NCBI GenBank assembly: GCA_000499405.2
Contig: HG738138.1
Coordinates: 14,199,208 to 14,263,207, forward strand
Direction: 5' to 3'
Source: Onchocerca volvulus
Taxonomy: Eukaryota > Nematoda > Chromadorea > Rhabditida > Onchocercidae
Length of the DNA stretch: 64,000 nucleotides
In this document: piece after piece, positions 25,293 through 38,203 of the stretch
How positions within the stretch are numbered: the stretch's first letter is position 1
How the letters are laid out: each line of letters begins with the position of its first letter
Program-made: the position numbers and the translations under genes
The notes under the pieces: model-generated
What the model saw: only the letters and a program-made list of their open reading frames with translations
What the model was told of the DNA's origin: nothing
Databases searched by the model: none

Positions 25293-25935
25293 ATGTGGTA
25301 TGAGCAGATTTATTCGAGTGTGATAACAGTTGCCTGTGTAGCAGTAACAATGTTTACTATGCTACCGGTCAATTTGATCGAAACAGGTCACAAACATCGT
25401 CGATATATGCATAGCTACATGTATGCACTTTCACCCCTCTCTTTTTTCGAGAAGTATTTCGTGTAGTATAATTTTATTTATATATTCAATCTCTTTTAAA
25501 TTAAAATTACTTATTTTTCTTCGTACTGATATCTTTGTACCCGTAGCACATATGAGAGTAAGGCAAATCATTTTTGTCGGTTTCTTTAATGATGTACATT
25601 TATTCGCAATAATTTACTGGCATAAAATGTGGAGACATTAAGATAATAGTACGAGCTTCTTACTCGTATGTTGAAGCGGCACATTTTGAAATTTAACGAT
25701 GTTATGTGAGATGATTGATTTCATTTTGCTATTAATAATTAGGAAAATGAGTTGTCAGAATAGCGATTAATAATTAGCAAATAAATTATAAATCAAAAGA
25801 CTGTTCAACTTCTATTTCTTTTTTTCTTTTTTTTTAAGGATTTTCCAGAACAAACGAGATTGGAACTTGACAGGCAATATGTATAAAGTTCAAGGACTTG
25901 AATCGATCCCATCCGAATCGTCTTCGTCGCAATAA
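25293..25935 (+). CDS. NDUFA1: NDUFA1 (MWFE), complex I accessory subunit (2 exons, 74 aa)
   Basis: A small inner-membrane accessory subunit needed to assemble and run NADH:ubiquinone oxidoreductase. Exons 25293-25420 and 25839-25935 give 75 codons with the stop. The protein starts MWYEQIYSSV, matching the MWFE-type N-terminus that names the family, followed by one hydrophobic segment at about residues 8-26. The C-terminal half has the family pattern RDWNLTGNMYKVQGLESIP, like the conserved R-x-x-x-(S/T)G-x-x-Y-x-x-x-GLE-x-I. Length matches the human protein (70 aa). The family needs no cleaved presequence, and none is seen. A TTTCAG acceptor lies 9 bp before the ATG, suiting trans-splicing or a 5' leader exon. 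AATAAA at 26043-26048 is a likely poly(A) signal. The frame was too short and split to stand out by ORF length. Confidence 0.9.
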
Positions 25936-26042
25936 ATTCTTTTTGATCATGTTTATATGCTTTTAGCATGCGTCTTTAAATTATGAACTATGTGTGGTTC
26001 AATAATCCATAATGTAATATAATTTTTCTGATGTAGAAATGT

Positions 26043-26048
26043 AATAAA
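26043..26048 (+). terminator. Polyadenylation signal of NDUFA1
   Basis: AATAAA about 110 bp downstream of the NDUFA1 stop codon, at a typical distance for the 3' end. Confidence 0.5.
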
Positions 26049-26413
26049 GTTATATTAGTATTACTTTTGTGGAACACATTGTTTTTCTTGACCACATATA
26101 TCAGTGAGAAAGTTTTGCTCTTGAATTATCTTGAATTAAGGATAATGCATTACCCATATAAATTACCAGATAATAGAAGTATTGTTTCAACTTGCACTTA
26201 GAGTGAAGATATTGCTGTTGTTAGCAATCAACTTATGAGGTGTTTATTTGCAATATATATGATATTAATAATTTAAATATGAAAATAGACTAGTTACTTG
26301 GTAATGGGTTATGGAATATTACTTTATTTTATTTGAATATTATGATGCACTCTATTATTCGATCCGAAGATTAGCGGGAAAATTTATAAGTATGTCGAAA
26401 ATTTAGGTTGAAT

Positions 26414-26539
26414 CAACGATAATACAATTTGTACACAAAAAATGACTACCAATAACAGTATTGGTTCATAAAAGATTCGTCAGATAAAATGTGGGAATTA
26501 AAGGGAAACGATTTTTGTGTACAAATTGTATTATCGTTG
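26414..26539. repeat. Foldback element with 28-bp perfect inverted arms
   Basis: Arm 26414-26441 (begins CAACGATAATACAATTTG) is exactly repeated in reverse complement at 26512-26539, enclosing about 70 bp. The element lies between NDUFA1 and the JmjC gene. The size and structure would suit a solo foldback/MITE remnant or a transcribed hairpin. I could not identify a target-site duplication. Confidence 0.85.
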
Positions 26540-26987
26540 GTTGGCATACAAGGAACCAAGCAGGAAATAGTCATCAAAATAATTGCATATTTTTGTGAAA
26601 GCCTGGAATGTTTCATGTGAATCCCAGGTCATATATTGACCTGATTTTCTAAGGGAAATTGGTCCTTTCATATTTTTTGATATATAGGAAAAAAAAAAAA
26701 AAGATTCTTTTGCAGATAAAAATTTTCTTGGTTGATAAAGCATATGACATAATGGTCAGTCAGTTGTTTCCTATTAATTACATTTTTTCTCTTGTTTTTA
26801 TCTATATCTATAACTATGTCCAATGTTCTTGGATCTATTTCAAGAAATATTATTTGTCATGATGCTATTTATAATCGCTATTAATTTACTAAGAAATTGA
26901 TTGTATGATATCAATACTTTCGTATCATAAAATTCATTCCTTTCTTATTCAAAAAAGAATTTCATCTATGTAAATTTTAGATTACTA

Positions 26988-29466
26988 ATGGAATCATATG
27001 CTGCTATACGTTCAAAGATTGAGTATTTAGAACCATTTGTAATATCCGGATGTATTAGTGATTGGAAAGCTATTAAATGGACCCATCAACAATTGGCAGA
27101 AATTATAAAACCTACGGAAAAAAATAAATTTTTAAGGATACGATTAGGTTCGAAGGAACATTTAAGAGGGAAAGTTAGTTTTAGTCTCCTTAATTTCTGC
27201 ATAATTAGTAGTGATTAATATGTATTCAGAACATATTTGGTGATTTTAGTAATAACAAATTTGGGAATTATGCTAATACTAGAAATGGAAGCTTGTTTTT
27301 GAAATCTATATGAAGTAAGATTCATTGGTTAAATGTTTTTGAAATTAAAATGATAGCTAGAATAAAATATGAGGAAAATTGATGCTAATACGTCATTTTG
27401 ATCTAATACGAAGTTGAATTTAGAAGAAAAATAGGGTATATTAAAAGAGCGATAAGTAGGTAATCGTATTAATGCAGATTATATTCGAAAATGAATCAAA
27501 AATGGCATACGTCTCCAGTCTCGAACAATTCTTTCAATGGTTCAGTGGTAAAGCAACAATGATGACAGATGATCAGATGATAATAGATAGAGCAAATCAT
27601 TGGGGATATTTTGATTATAATTATGTTTTCGATGTTATGGATCCTGAAAGTATCGACGATATCAATTGGAGACACCTTGGATTAGATGTCGATCCTATTG
27701 ACTCAACCGTTTGGATTGGTATTACATTTTTTATTTAGTTGATTTGAATTAATTTCATAGATTATAAGTTCATTTTGCTGTTTTCAGATGAAACATTCAA
27801 AGAACTTCAATAAATATTCTGCAGAAATTTAATAGAAATTCACTTTCAATTTGTTTAATCGTTTGATAATAATGAATCAAGTACGCAAATGCTATCCCAC
27901 TTAGGCTTATTAAAGTTGATAGCAGTTTTATAAAGAAATCATGAACTTCATGCTCATCGGCAACCACTAAGCTTGACCTTCAAAATATATTAATTAACAA
28001 CAAGAATGGTCTTGAATATGGATCAGAGAAGGATACAGGGGAAAATTTGTATTTTAGGAACACCAGGAGCTCATACGCCCTGTCATTACGATTCATATGG
28101 TTATAATGTGCATGCACAACTTTCTGGATCAAAACGATGGATTCTGTTTGAGCCAAGCGAAAACATGGAGCCGATTCGAATCCCATATGAAGAATCCTCT
28201 GTTTTCAGGTTTAGGATTCATTCTTTCCAGTTTCTTTCTTGTTTTCTTCTTGCTAAAATATAAAAAGTTTTGAACCTAAATCATTATTCGAAATAAGAAA
28301 TGTAAAGAATTTTTCTTATTTTAGCCTAAAACTGAAGTCTAAATCTATAACAATTTTTGTATGTTCATGAGCTGTAATGCCGGTATCACTTCAGTAATTT
28401 GGATGTGATTGGTGCTGATAGTTCATTGCAAGGGAAGAAAATAAGAATGGTTACTCTGAGAAAGGGCGATGTGATATTTATACCTCCTGGATGGTGGCAT
28501 TGCGTGCAGTGTGTCAGTGTTAATGATAATGAAAATGATTTGAATAATATCAGTGTTTCGGTTAATACGTGGATACCGCTCGTCGAATATGATCGTATTC
28601 CTCGTTTACAGGAAGCCGCTGCATCTACCATAGTAACTTCATTTCCTATCTTAAATGCTTAATTAAAATTTGTAGAATTTAAACCTTTGAATCCTAAATT
28701 ATTGACTTTGTTATGGATTTTTTGTTTTAATTATATATTTTTTTATATTGAATGTTTAGGTCGCCATTCTTATTCGTGCAGGTTTAATAACTTCGGAACA
28801 AATTTGTCCATCAGAATCAATGATATGCTATAATGACTCGTTGTGTGATTTTGAAAAATTACTGAAGGAAACAAAGAATAAGGTTAGTATATCTTTTCTT
28901 TTAATAAATAAAATATCAGTAACTTGAGATAGTAAATATTTTTTTCCTCTTGAATAGCTCTCCTCCTGGCTGTCATATTTGACTTAACAATATAACACAG
29001 AATCGAAATTATTGACGACTGAGAAAAAATAATACAATCTAATTAGTTCTAAATTCAAATTTTATAAAATAATACAATCTATTTAGTTCTAAATTCAAAT
29101 CTTAACTGTAGTTGATAGTACCACATAATAGTGCTGTCAACTGGCATGTTACAATTTAGGAACTTTTTAATTCAAGTTTGACTATTTCAGGCGGTGAATG
29201 ATGAAAGTTTACATCATTTAATGGTTTTTATAGAGAAGCAGAAAAGAAAGATGACAATTTTACCTGTTGTTTTGTTTTCCGATTTTCGCGCTGAGCAGGA
29301 AAAAGGACCATTGAAAATCATAGATTCATCAGGTGATCCGATGTATCGTGCCAATTTTACCTCCTCATCATCAAGCATAACTTCATTTCAAAAACATTTC
29401 ATCGATTCTCTATTGTCGCAAAAAGTTTTGACAACATTAATTGCTCAATTACAAGAACATACTTAA
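26988..29466 (+). CDS. HSPBAP1: HSPBAP1-like JmjC-domain oxygenase (6 exons, 404 aa)
   Basis: A cupin-fold JmjC protein resembling human HSPB1-associated protein 1. The family is Fe(II)/2-oxoglutarate-dependent by fold, but its substrate is not well established. Exons: 26988-27173, 27478-27718, 28058-28208, 28395-28632, 28760-28882, 29191-29466, totalling 405 codons with the stop. Metal ligands are visible as HTPCHYDSYG (H152, D154) and PPGWWH (H228), with K168 in GSKRW placed to bind 2-oxoglutarate. The family motif RIPYEESSVF is nearly identical to human. The N-terminal EPFVISGCISDW matches the usual JmjC entry motif. The acceptor TTTTAG 7 bp before the ATG suggests trans-splicing. Exon 4 must use the GTAACT donor at 28633; reading through gives a stop at 28662. 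The C-terminal third (exons 5-6) is less conserved. AATAAA is at 29647. Confidence 0.93.
29027..29100. repeat. 40-bp tandem duplication in the last HSPBAP1 intron
   Basis: Two copies of a 34-bp block (29027-29060 and 29067-29100) that differ at one base and are separated by 6 bp. It lies wholly inside the intron between exons 5 and 6. Confidence 0.85.
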
Positions 29467-31194
29467 AACAAATACTTCGATAGAAATAACTTGTGTATAT
29501 AATGTAATCCTTTATTTGATTATTGATAAATGGAATTTCTACCGTCAATTTTGATTGTCAGGAAAGGTTTGGCGATGTTATTAGAGCAATTTTGTAACTA
29601 AAATATTGATAAGATTTGGAAACTATATTTTGACTGTAGCATATGAAATAAAAGATAAGTCGGCGTACTTTTTTTTTTTTTGAATTTAATAATAAATTTT
29701 GTAAATTATTTTTGTTCTACTCTCACGTTTATCATGCAGTCATATTTTATTGATGCTGTAAGTTTTTAAGCTCCGATTAATTTTTATTGACATATTTAAG
29801 ACATAAAATGTTTGTTAATTTTTTGAATATATTTTTGGTTAATTTTTTGAATATATTTTTATAGCCTTATATTTGCGTTTATTGCTTGATATTTTTTTTT
29901 TATGTCCAATATTTTATTAGCTAGGAGATCTCAATGAAATGTTACATTAGCAGTTAATCGTTTACTTTTGACTTATTTCTGTATCTTTTGCCCCTCCTTC
30001 AATGCTCATCCCATTTTCACACTAATTACGGTTTGGGTTTTAAACGAATTCGACTCTTCATTCTTTAAAATTATCTTTATTACAAGAAAAGTTTGGGCGA
30101 AATAGTATAATAGTCCAATTATCTTAGCTTTTCCGTTGTATTTTAACTTAATTTGTAGGTATTTGATTGTTTGTGAGGCTTTTATTATAATAATTTGATA
30201 TATTCTAATTTGCTTTAGGAAAAAACCCTTGTTTTACAGCAGTTTATATAATTATCATCTCGTTTTCTTAGTTTTGTAGTGTTTAATCATTTTTTTTAGT
30301 TGCCTATTATATTTTTGGTAGTTGATTTTTTTTTTTTTTATCTTTTAAGGTAAAAAAAAATCACTTTTACAAAAAGGAATAGCATAATATATCTTTAAAA
30401 AATTGTCAGCAAATGAGTTAGTGCTTTGATCAGTGAAATCTTACTAAATGAGATGTTTTGAATTAAATTAAATATGACAGAAATGAATCCAGGAGGGATT
30501 CGTTAATGTCTTGTAAATACTCATGTTTTTACAAATAGCTTAAAACTCTCTAGATAATATCAGCAGTCATTATATATATATATATAACCATATTATTACT
30601 ATTATAGCATCTGTAGATATTCATACTACCTCTTTTATTCGTATACCTTAAAAGATGATTTTCCGCTGCTTGAAAAATATTAATATCATTTCAGATTCTT
30701 TTTTTATATTATAGCAACTTGTAGAATTCCATACTTATATATATACCTTTGCCTTTTTATTTTAAAGGCAAATATTTGCATTGATGGGAATATTTTTCTC
30801 CTAACTAATTAATATGTACTAAAGTAAATCATAATTTGATTGATAAAAGTAATTAAATTATCTGTTGATATTTCTGGTTTTGATGCAGTCATTTTCCATT
30901 CTTTTTTGGTATATCTTATTTATCGAAATATCCCAAACATACATTCATTTTCCCGAGATACTGAAACAACTTAAAATTTTTGGGAATTTTATGTAGAGTC
31001 GAGTTTTGAATTTCAACTATCTGAGGCATTATTAACATTTGGTTGTAAAAGTGATATCCAGTTGGGAATATATTATAATGAACTGAAATTTCCGATGATT
31101 CATTTGTTTATTTCAGGGATGAAATTCCTAATTATTAGACCAGTATAATTTGAAAACAAGTAATCGCAAGTTATTCTTGTCCTGTCACATCATC
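29467..31194. other. Intergenic between HSPBAP1-like gene and MRPS12
   Basis: A/T-rich, with an AATAAA at 29647 for the upstream gene, a short direct repeat near 29818-29862, and a (TA)n run at about 30570-30587. A TTTCAG acceptor at about 31112-31117 precedes a 9-codon upstream open frame (ATG at about 31120), which lies in the probable MRPS12 5' leader. Confidence 0.5.
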
Positions 31195-32932
31195 ATGTGG
31201 CTAAATAAGTTGTTAATTTGGCCTCAAAGAAGTTTTACTACCTATCAATTTTTGCCTACCATTAGCTATTTGGCTATTAATACCAATACTATGCATAAAT
31301 TCAAGATCCATACGACTCAATATTATGGTCGTGAAGAAATTTTGCAGGTAATATGTTGATATTGTAAATATGCAAATTATTTCATATTCTTTAGATTATT
31401 TTTTTTTTCTATTTAACATAAAATTTAATGTTCAGTTAGTTTTGAAAGATTCATGACTCGTAATTACGGTTATCGATTGATTTTTGAAGGATTTATACTT
31501 CTTTTGCATGTCAAATAATAAATAATTTTTAGTTTATATGAATAGAGAATTCTTGAAAATATTAAATATTATTTCAGAAAATAAATTAAGTAAGTAGTGA
31601 GTATTTTTTTAGATGTATTTTTTTTTTACCCTTACATATTTATACTAATAGACAGATTAATGAAAAAATGTGTGTGTCTTTTCCTTGCAGCGTATGCACA
31701 TGATGGATGGACCACCTGAACGTCGCAGTCGTAGTAGAGATCATACGGCGATTCGCGGTTTCAATCATTTCAAAGGGATTGTTTTGAAAAGTACATTTTC
31801 CGGTAGTCACGTAATAAATAATTTCAAATTCGAAATCTATAGTAATTCGTGCTTTACATGTTTACTTATATCTATATTATGTTTGTAATTAACGTTTATG
31901 TTCATATATATTTATTTATTTTTTGTTTTTTTATGTTATTTATATGATTTTTATAGCTTTGATAAGGCATCCGAAAAAACCAAATTCGGGAAATCGTAAA
32001 TGTGCATTGGTACGTTTAAGTAATGGTAAAGAAGTATGCGCTTATATCCCAGGTGTCGGCCATAATTTGCAGGAGCATTCACAGGTTTATTTTTGGTTTA
32101 CATACATCTTACTTTTAGAACGTTAATTTTGCAATTAGCAAAATATTGTCATTATAGTATTCCATTTTGCAGTTGCTTCAGTTCTTAACAATTTGATATG
32201 ACAAAATAATATAATCATAAGCATATCTTGCTTCAATGAAATTTTGCATTAAGCTTCAAGAAGAAAATGAAGGTGATGAAATGTAATTAAAATTTCAAGA
32301 GGGAAAATGATGGAGATGGCATTATTTTTAGTCAAGAAGATTTTTTCGTGGTTTTCCAAATTTTTTCTTGAGATATTTTATTGCTGAAATTCACTGGTAT
32401 ATTTCGAAAAAAAAAATGCCAAAATTGCCAAAACTGACAGATTCGCTGTTTCATACAGTAAAGTAAGTATGATTTGTGTGAAAGATATTCGATGAAATGA
32501 CAAAGTAGGTTGCAAAAAACATCTTTTTTGCTGACACTGAAACTTTTTTATTCAAATCTAAGTTTTAATAGTAACATACTTTCTGCTTTGTTTCATAATT
32601 CGTTTCAATTTTTGAGACATGTTCGGGCAGATTCATTCTAAGATCTTACAATTTCCTTCCAACTCAAATAAGAGTATGTGAAGTCCCAAAAAACTATAAA
32701 ATTTTGACTTGTTACTTATTACCTTCTCCTATTTCTAATACATATATATAGCTTTAGCTTGCCTTCTAATCTTCATATATATACATACATATTGGTAGCT
32801 GAGAAAACGCTACAGGTAATGGTACGTGGTGGACGTCGACGTGATCTTCAAGGTGTACGAGCAGAAGTAATACGTGGTAAGCTTGATTGTGCTGCATTAC
32901 GGAAGAAAGCGAAGAAGGCAGCTGCTAAGTAG
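31195..32932 (+). CDS. MRPS12: Mitochondrial ribosomal protein S12 (4 exons, 165 aa)
   Basis: A protein of the small mitoribosomal subunit decoding centre (uS12). Exons: 31195-31347, 31691-31790, 31957-32084, 32816-32932, giving 166 codons with the stop. The S12 core is clear: [20 protein letters not shown], then [17 protein letters not shown], then [19 protein letters not shown] and KLDCA. The first 40 or so residues ([19 protein letters not shown]) are hydrophobic and basic, as expected of a mitochondrial targeting peptide, so the protein is nuclear-encoded and imported. The next ATG-free upstream codons remain open in the same frame, but no earlier ATG exists in the exon. The tail [10 protein letters not shown] is basic. 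Intron 3 (732 bp) is the longest. Length is close to human MRPS12 (138 aa) plus a longer N- and C-terminus. Confidence 0.95.
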
Positions 32933-33930
32933 TCGGGTCGAATAGATTTGCAAGTTTTTGTTAGGTATTTGATGATTCTTTTTTTTTTTCAAATGATTCT
33001 TGCTGTATTTCTCGTGATTATGTTAATATTTCTTCCTCTTTGCAACATTTAACCTAACGTTGTTAAGTATGTGAGAATTGTAATGTCAAGCAATTCTTTT
33101 CCATTATCATATATAAATATTAATATGGTAATCAAAGGCGTATGTCATCATTTCTTTAAATCATTAAAATGATTAAAGCTATTGATTCGTTTCATAACTA
33201 TTTCCTTATCATTTCTATACTAAATCGTCATTAACCGTCAACTTGATAATCTTTTCCTATTTTAAATTTACATGTTAAACGTTAAGAAGATCAGAAGAAC
33301 TTCGGAAATATATTTGAATGTGCTGGACTAAATTTCGAATTTAATTTCGTTCTACGAATCTGACATCCATTAAATCCATAATACGGCTCATTAATATTAG
33401 TCACTTTGCTGTATTTGAAATATTAAGTATGCATCAACAAAACTGAGGATTTATCAAAATTTAACTGTGCAGCACTGCGTGAAAATCCGCATTTCATGGC
33501 TATGATGATAACATATAGCATCACATACCGACATTGATGCCATTAACAATATGATGGTAACTTATTGATTTTTGCACAGGACACAAGACAATAGTGCGAA
33601 TTATGAATAAAACTAATTACTTGATATTAATGGTTCTCATAATACTGTAACCGGAGTACCAAATTTCCTCAATCTTTTAGCGTAAAAATGCTTTTAGAAA
33701 TTATTTTAATATCTAAGACAAAACCGTCAACATGCGATTTCAAATGAATTAGTTGAAATGGGAAACAGTAAATCATTTTGTTTTGAGTAGCAAAAAGAAC
33801 TCCATTTGTCAAAAAATATGATAAATTTTATATAATAATATAATATTGTATATAATAATAATATAATATTGTCATTCTTTCATTTTGCCATATTTCGAAA
33901 TTTGGCCACAATATTACATTGCTTTTTGCA

Positions 33931-33936
33931 TTTATT
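33931..33936 (-). terminator. Polyadenylation signal of SAM synthetase copy 1
   Basis: TTTATT on the plus strand reads AATAAA on the minus strand, about 100 bp past the stop codon. The same signal is present in copy 2. Confidence 0.45.
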
Positions 33937-34035
33937 CAGATGGAAAAAATAAAAAAATTTCCTGGAAAAAAAGAGGAAATGGAGAGACAAAGTTTCTAAA
34001 CAGTTCATATAAAAAAAAAAAAAAAAAACATAATA

Positions 34036-36292
34036 TTAAGCAACATCAAATCCATTACGTTTCACATCACCGTTCGATAATTCCGAACTTCGTAGTTTAT
34101 CCATGAATTCCGGTCGTATCATCAACTTCTTCGACTTTTCCCAAGCAAAGATTGATTTCCCAAAATGTCCATTACGAGCTGTTTCCTTGTAGATTGGTTT
34201 TAATAAATCTAGTTCACTGAAATATGTTTTTGGAAAACCGAATTTTGAAAAATCAAAACATGGAACTTCCGGACTTGTGAATGTCACTGAATTATTTGAC
34301 TAGCATGAGACGACATTATTTAAATACACAGCTATTATCATTACAAAATTAATTTGCAGCTGTCTTACTCAACCTTGAATTTTTCATAACCATTAAAGTT
34401 TGAATTGGTTATAATCTGTTTCAAAGCTAACGTGTGAATTACTTTGAATTTACGGTACAAAATGATTAATTATAGCATAAAAGTAATGTTGAATAATAAA
34501 ATCCACTTTTTCCTATTACAATCATTCTTCAGACCACAAATCAAATTTTAAATTTATCAAACAAAGCCCATTCCTTTTTATAACTCCACCAAATTCATGT
34601 ATTAAGAAAAGTGAAGATTTGAAGATGGTACCGAATAATGACACCCGGTCGAAGATCAAAATTGTCATTTATAATTGTTAGCAATTCATCTTCCGTGAAA
34701 TTGCTTGTTCCATAGTCGACAACTGTTATTGACAATGGCTCTGCGATACCAATAGCATATGATACCTGTACAAATTAATGGCATTTTACCGCTTGATTAT
34801 ACAGAAACGATAAGAATTGAATTTTGATTTTAAAATGGATTTAAACGAAAAAAAAAAGAAAAATTTAATCTATAAAAACAGATATTGCTCATTAGCAGAA
34901 TATTAAACAAAGCTGTAAATATCTACTGCATTTTTTCCATCTCTGTACGAACGATAGATAAACAATACCTGAATCAAGCATCGTTTACAAATACCAGCAT
35001 CCACAAGCGATTTGGCGACCCATCGAGCCCCATAGGCTGCTGAACGATCTACCTAAACATTTGCAAACATGGTGTAAACATTGAGCATAGTTTAGAAAAA
35101 AAGAAAAGTAAACTATTGGAGAAAGTAACAAACAACTCATATACAAAGGGTCGATTCAAAAATTAATGTAAACAGTATACTATACCTTGCTCGGATCTTT
35201 ACCAGAAAATGCACCACCACCATGAGCACCCCAACCACCATACGTGTCCACAATTATTTTACGACCAGTCAGGCCAGCATCACTTCGAGGTCCACCAACT
35301 GTGAAATTACCGCATGGATTCAAATAGAACTTTGTAGCAGCATCCATCAGATTTTGTGGAACTATTTCCTAAAAATTTAAACAGAGATTCACAAAGATCA
35401 GCGAAGTAAAAAGAAAAATCAGTGAGCAGTAAACAGAGAAAATTAGAATTACATCATTACATGGAATTGAATTTGCACAATTTTTGCAGCAAAAAAGATT
35501 TACATCTTATAATTCAAGAGATAATATTAACACTACCAACAAATTTCCTCAAACAAATCTGCAACTTATCAGTCGCTCTGCGAGCACAGAAATTCAGTCA
35601 ATTTATAATTTCATACATACAAGTCACGCATTTCATACATTTCATACAAGTCACGCAAACATATAAACACACACATACGAAGCAACGTCTTTTCCTGAAA
35701 AAAGAAATTTAACAAAAAAGGCTGACATTTATCACATGTTTTTTTAAATCAGCTCGAATTTTTTCCAACGAAGCCGTAGCTTTGTGCTGTGCAGATATGA
35801 CAATTGTATGGACTCGAACCGGTATGCATCTTCCATGTTCAAATTTGTACTCCACAGTTACCTGAATTACAAAAAAAAAAAAAAAAAAAATCTCTTTCAA
35901 TTGCAGATGAAACAGCTGATAAAATTATTTATTGTTGGAATAATAATTGAAGGAAAGGAATGCAATACTGGTGTTTTTTATTGCATTTTATCAAATATCA
36001 CAAACATGAGTGGTTGCATGTTAACCCTGTTTTACCTTTATATAAATTAATATTTATATTTAATTTAAAAAAAAATTTGCATAATCGTCACATTTGCTTA
36101 AGAAAATTTAAGCTATAAAAACATTCTTATCTATATATCTTCCAAAAGAACTATTGTTTCAGGACACTGTTATATCTTTCATAACGAGATATCGCACAAA
36201 AATTTTAATTATAAACACAAATCTGTCATATTATCCAAAAAGAATCTTTCCTCGTTGATTTCTTGCTGTTTTTTACTTCATTTCTTATAATG

Positions 36293-36324
<32 letters not shown>

Positions 36325-37044
36325 TAAGACATTTTATATAAATTTAAATACCTGTGACTTTGAATCAGGTAAAGCCCATTCAAGAGTATCATTTCTTCTC
36401 AGCTCATGAAGTCGCGCTAGCAATTTATGCGCTAGTAACAAAGATAACGGCATGCGCTCTTCTGTTTCATCTGTTGCATAACCAAACATTAGTCCCTGAA
36501 AAAAATCAAAAAATATTGTACAGAAGAGGAGCTAAAATCTGAATTACTTTTCATCTGCCTTTTTAAATCAACTACAAATGAAGAATAGGAGATCGCTTTT
36601 ATATGTCTTTTATTGATTAACTGGTAATAAAGTTATTTGCAGTAAAGAATAGTCACCATGAATTGATTCTAGAACAAAAATTTTTCCAGTATGCCACTCA
36701 TTCTATGTCATAACTGGCAATAATTTTCAGCGAAAAAACGAAAACGACTAACCTACCCGTACTTCATAATTAAAATATTACTGGAAAATGATCTGAATGG
36801 TACTTTTCATAAACTTTTAACTCAGGCTGCATGAACTACCAACTTAATTAAAAGTTGCTAAAAAAAGAAAGATAAACAAGAAAAAAAGAATCAACCTGGT
36901 CGCCAGCTCCAATTTCTTCCATTTTCCGATTCAAATGCACTCCAGCTGCTATTTCAGGAGCTTGCTGTTCTAGTGCAATTATCACATTACATGTTTTATA
37001 ATCAAAACCTATAAAAATAAATTCTATAGTTAAAACATGTGATT

Positions 37045-37078
<34 letters not shown>

Positions 37079-38203
37079 CAAAATATTCTTTCTGACTAGT
37101 CTTTCTAGAGAATAATGCTATTTTCGACGTAGACAAGTATCTTAATGATTTCGAGAATCAATAGGTACCATAAATAGATTACAGCGATAAATTAGAACAG
37201 TACTATTGACAAAACAATAGCATTATTCGTCCTATAAATTTCTAATAATAGACCCTTAGATATATCGTCGAATCCTATCTGTTGCACCGTGTCCCTAACG
37301 ATTTGATAATAATCAACATTTGCATTAGATGTAATTTCCCCACACAGCATCAACATGTCCGTTTTGGCTACCGTTTCTGTAAGAAAGTAACAACTTTAAA
37401 CGGACATTAGTTTTAGCTGTTTTGAGGAAATTAACTTAATTTGCGTAGTCCATAGGAATTGATCTGAAATGGCAGTTAATCAATAAAGAATACACCGAGA
37501 ACATATATTACCCGAAAAATTACAGCACATTCATTGTTTGCTCACGAATAATTTACAATCCGTTCTCTACTAAACAAATAAGGTCCTATCTGATTTTAAA
37601 AAATCGATATCTAGCACGTTAAGCGCTTCAAAAATGTAGAATTTTTTTTTTTTTTTTTTTTTAAATGATGTCTAAATATGCCGTATGAAGTAAAAAAAAA
37701 AAAAAAAAAAAGAGAAAGTATGTTTCGATTGTTCAGATAAGCATCCTGACCGCAAGCAACTTTTGCATTCGGATCCTGTGCAAGATGAGCATCTAAAATA
37801 GCATCCGATATCATATCGCACATTTTATCAGGGTGACCTTCACTTACTGACTCCGATGTAAATAGAAATCTTTGACTACGAAACAGTTCTGAAAATATAT
37901 TATTTCAGGATTATAGTGCAGAAATCATTTCCAACAAATATAATGTAAATTACTCATACACATCAAATTTGCCATCATACGATATTCCAACAATAAAAAT
38001 TCAAAAAAACATTAATAAAGAAATCCGTAAATTATATACTATTTTCATAGTTGGCTTAAAAATGAAATTATTCATCAATCCGTACATTTTATATTATCAT
38101 ATCTTTACAAGCCATTATGTATGTTGCAAACATAATTTAACATTTATCATTTTTACAACAAACCAGAATTATTTCGATGCATTCCAAATCCGTCATGTGC
38201 CAT
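34036..38203 (-). CDS. sams: S-adenosylmethionine synthetase, copy 1 (10 exons, 424 aa)
   Basis: Methionine adenosyltransferase makes S-adenosylmethionine from ATP and methionine; it is cytosolic. Exons from the 5' end: 38203-38164, 37888-37751, 37376-37254, 37008-36896, 36495-36352, 35861-35727, 35368-35186, 35052-34969, 34765-34632, 34216-34036, totalling 425 codons with the stop. Signatures present: [15 protein letters not shown] (ATP/methionine site, H32), [15 protein letters not shown] (134 onward), and GGGAFSGKD (281-289, P-loop-like signature). All three domains are present, and the alignment to animal MAT runs to FAWEKSKK. Odd points are a short N-terminal exon without conserved residues (start tentative, chosen because its phase and gtttgt donor fit) and a C-terminal tail of about 28 residues past the usual end. 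Exon 6 uses the GTCAGC donor, which preserves VIN-EIVP matching VIK-AVVP. Identity is certain; exon 1 is about 50% sure. Confidence 0.93.
37041..37077. repeat. (TA)n microsatellite in SAM synthetase intron 3
   Basis: A run of alternating T and A in the intron between exons 3 and 4. The same run occurs in copy 2 at about 48565-48594 without an obvious length change, even though microsatellites normally drift quickly. Confidence 0.8.

Noticed and set aside
28006..28186. Open frames on both strands over HSPBAP1 exon 3
   Set aside because: The upstream half of the plus frame reads intron sequence. The true exon begins at 28058 after ATTTTAG, and the minus frame is its shadow.
28633..28662. End of the HSPBAP1-like protein at the stop at 28662
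   Set aside because: Using the GTAACT donor at 28633 joins in frame to a good exon at 28760 and extends the protein to a length near the family's; the stop version would be truncated, though an isoform cannot be excluded.
35422..36050. Plus-strand open frames inside both SAM synthetase copies (and at 46952-47580)
   Set aside because: They lie antisense to introns and exons of the synthetase and are duplicated only because the whole arm is.
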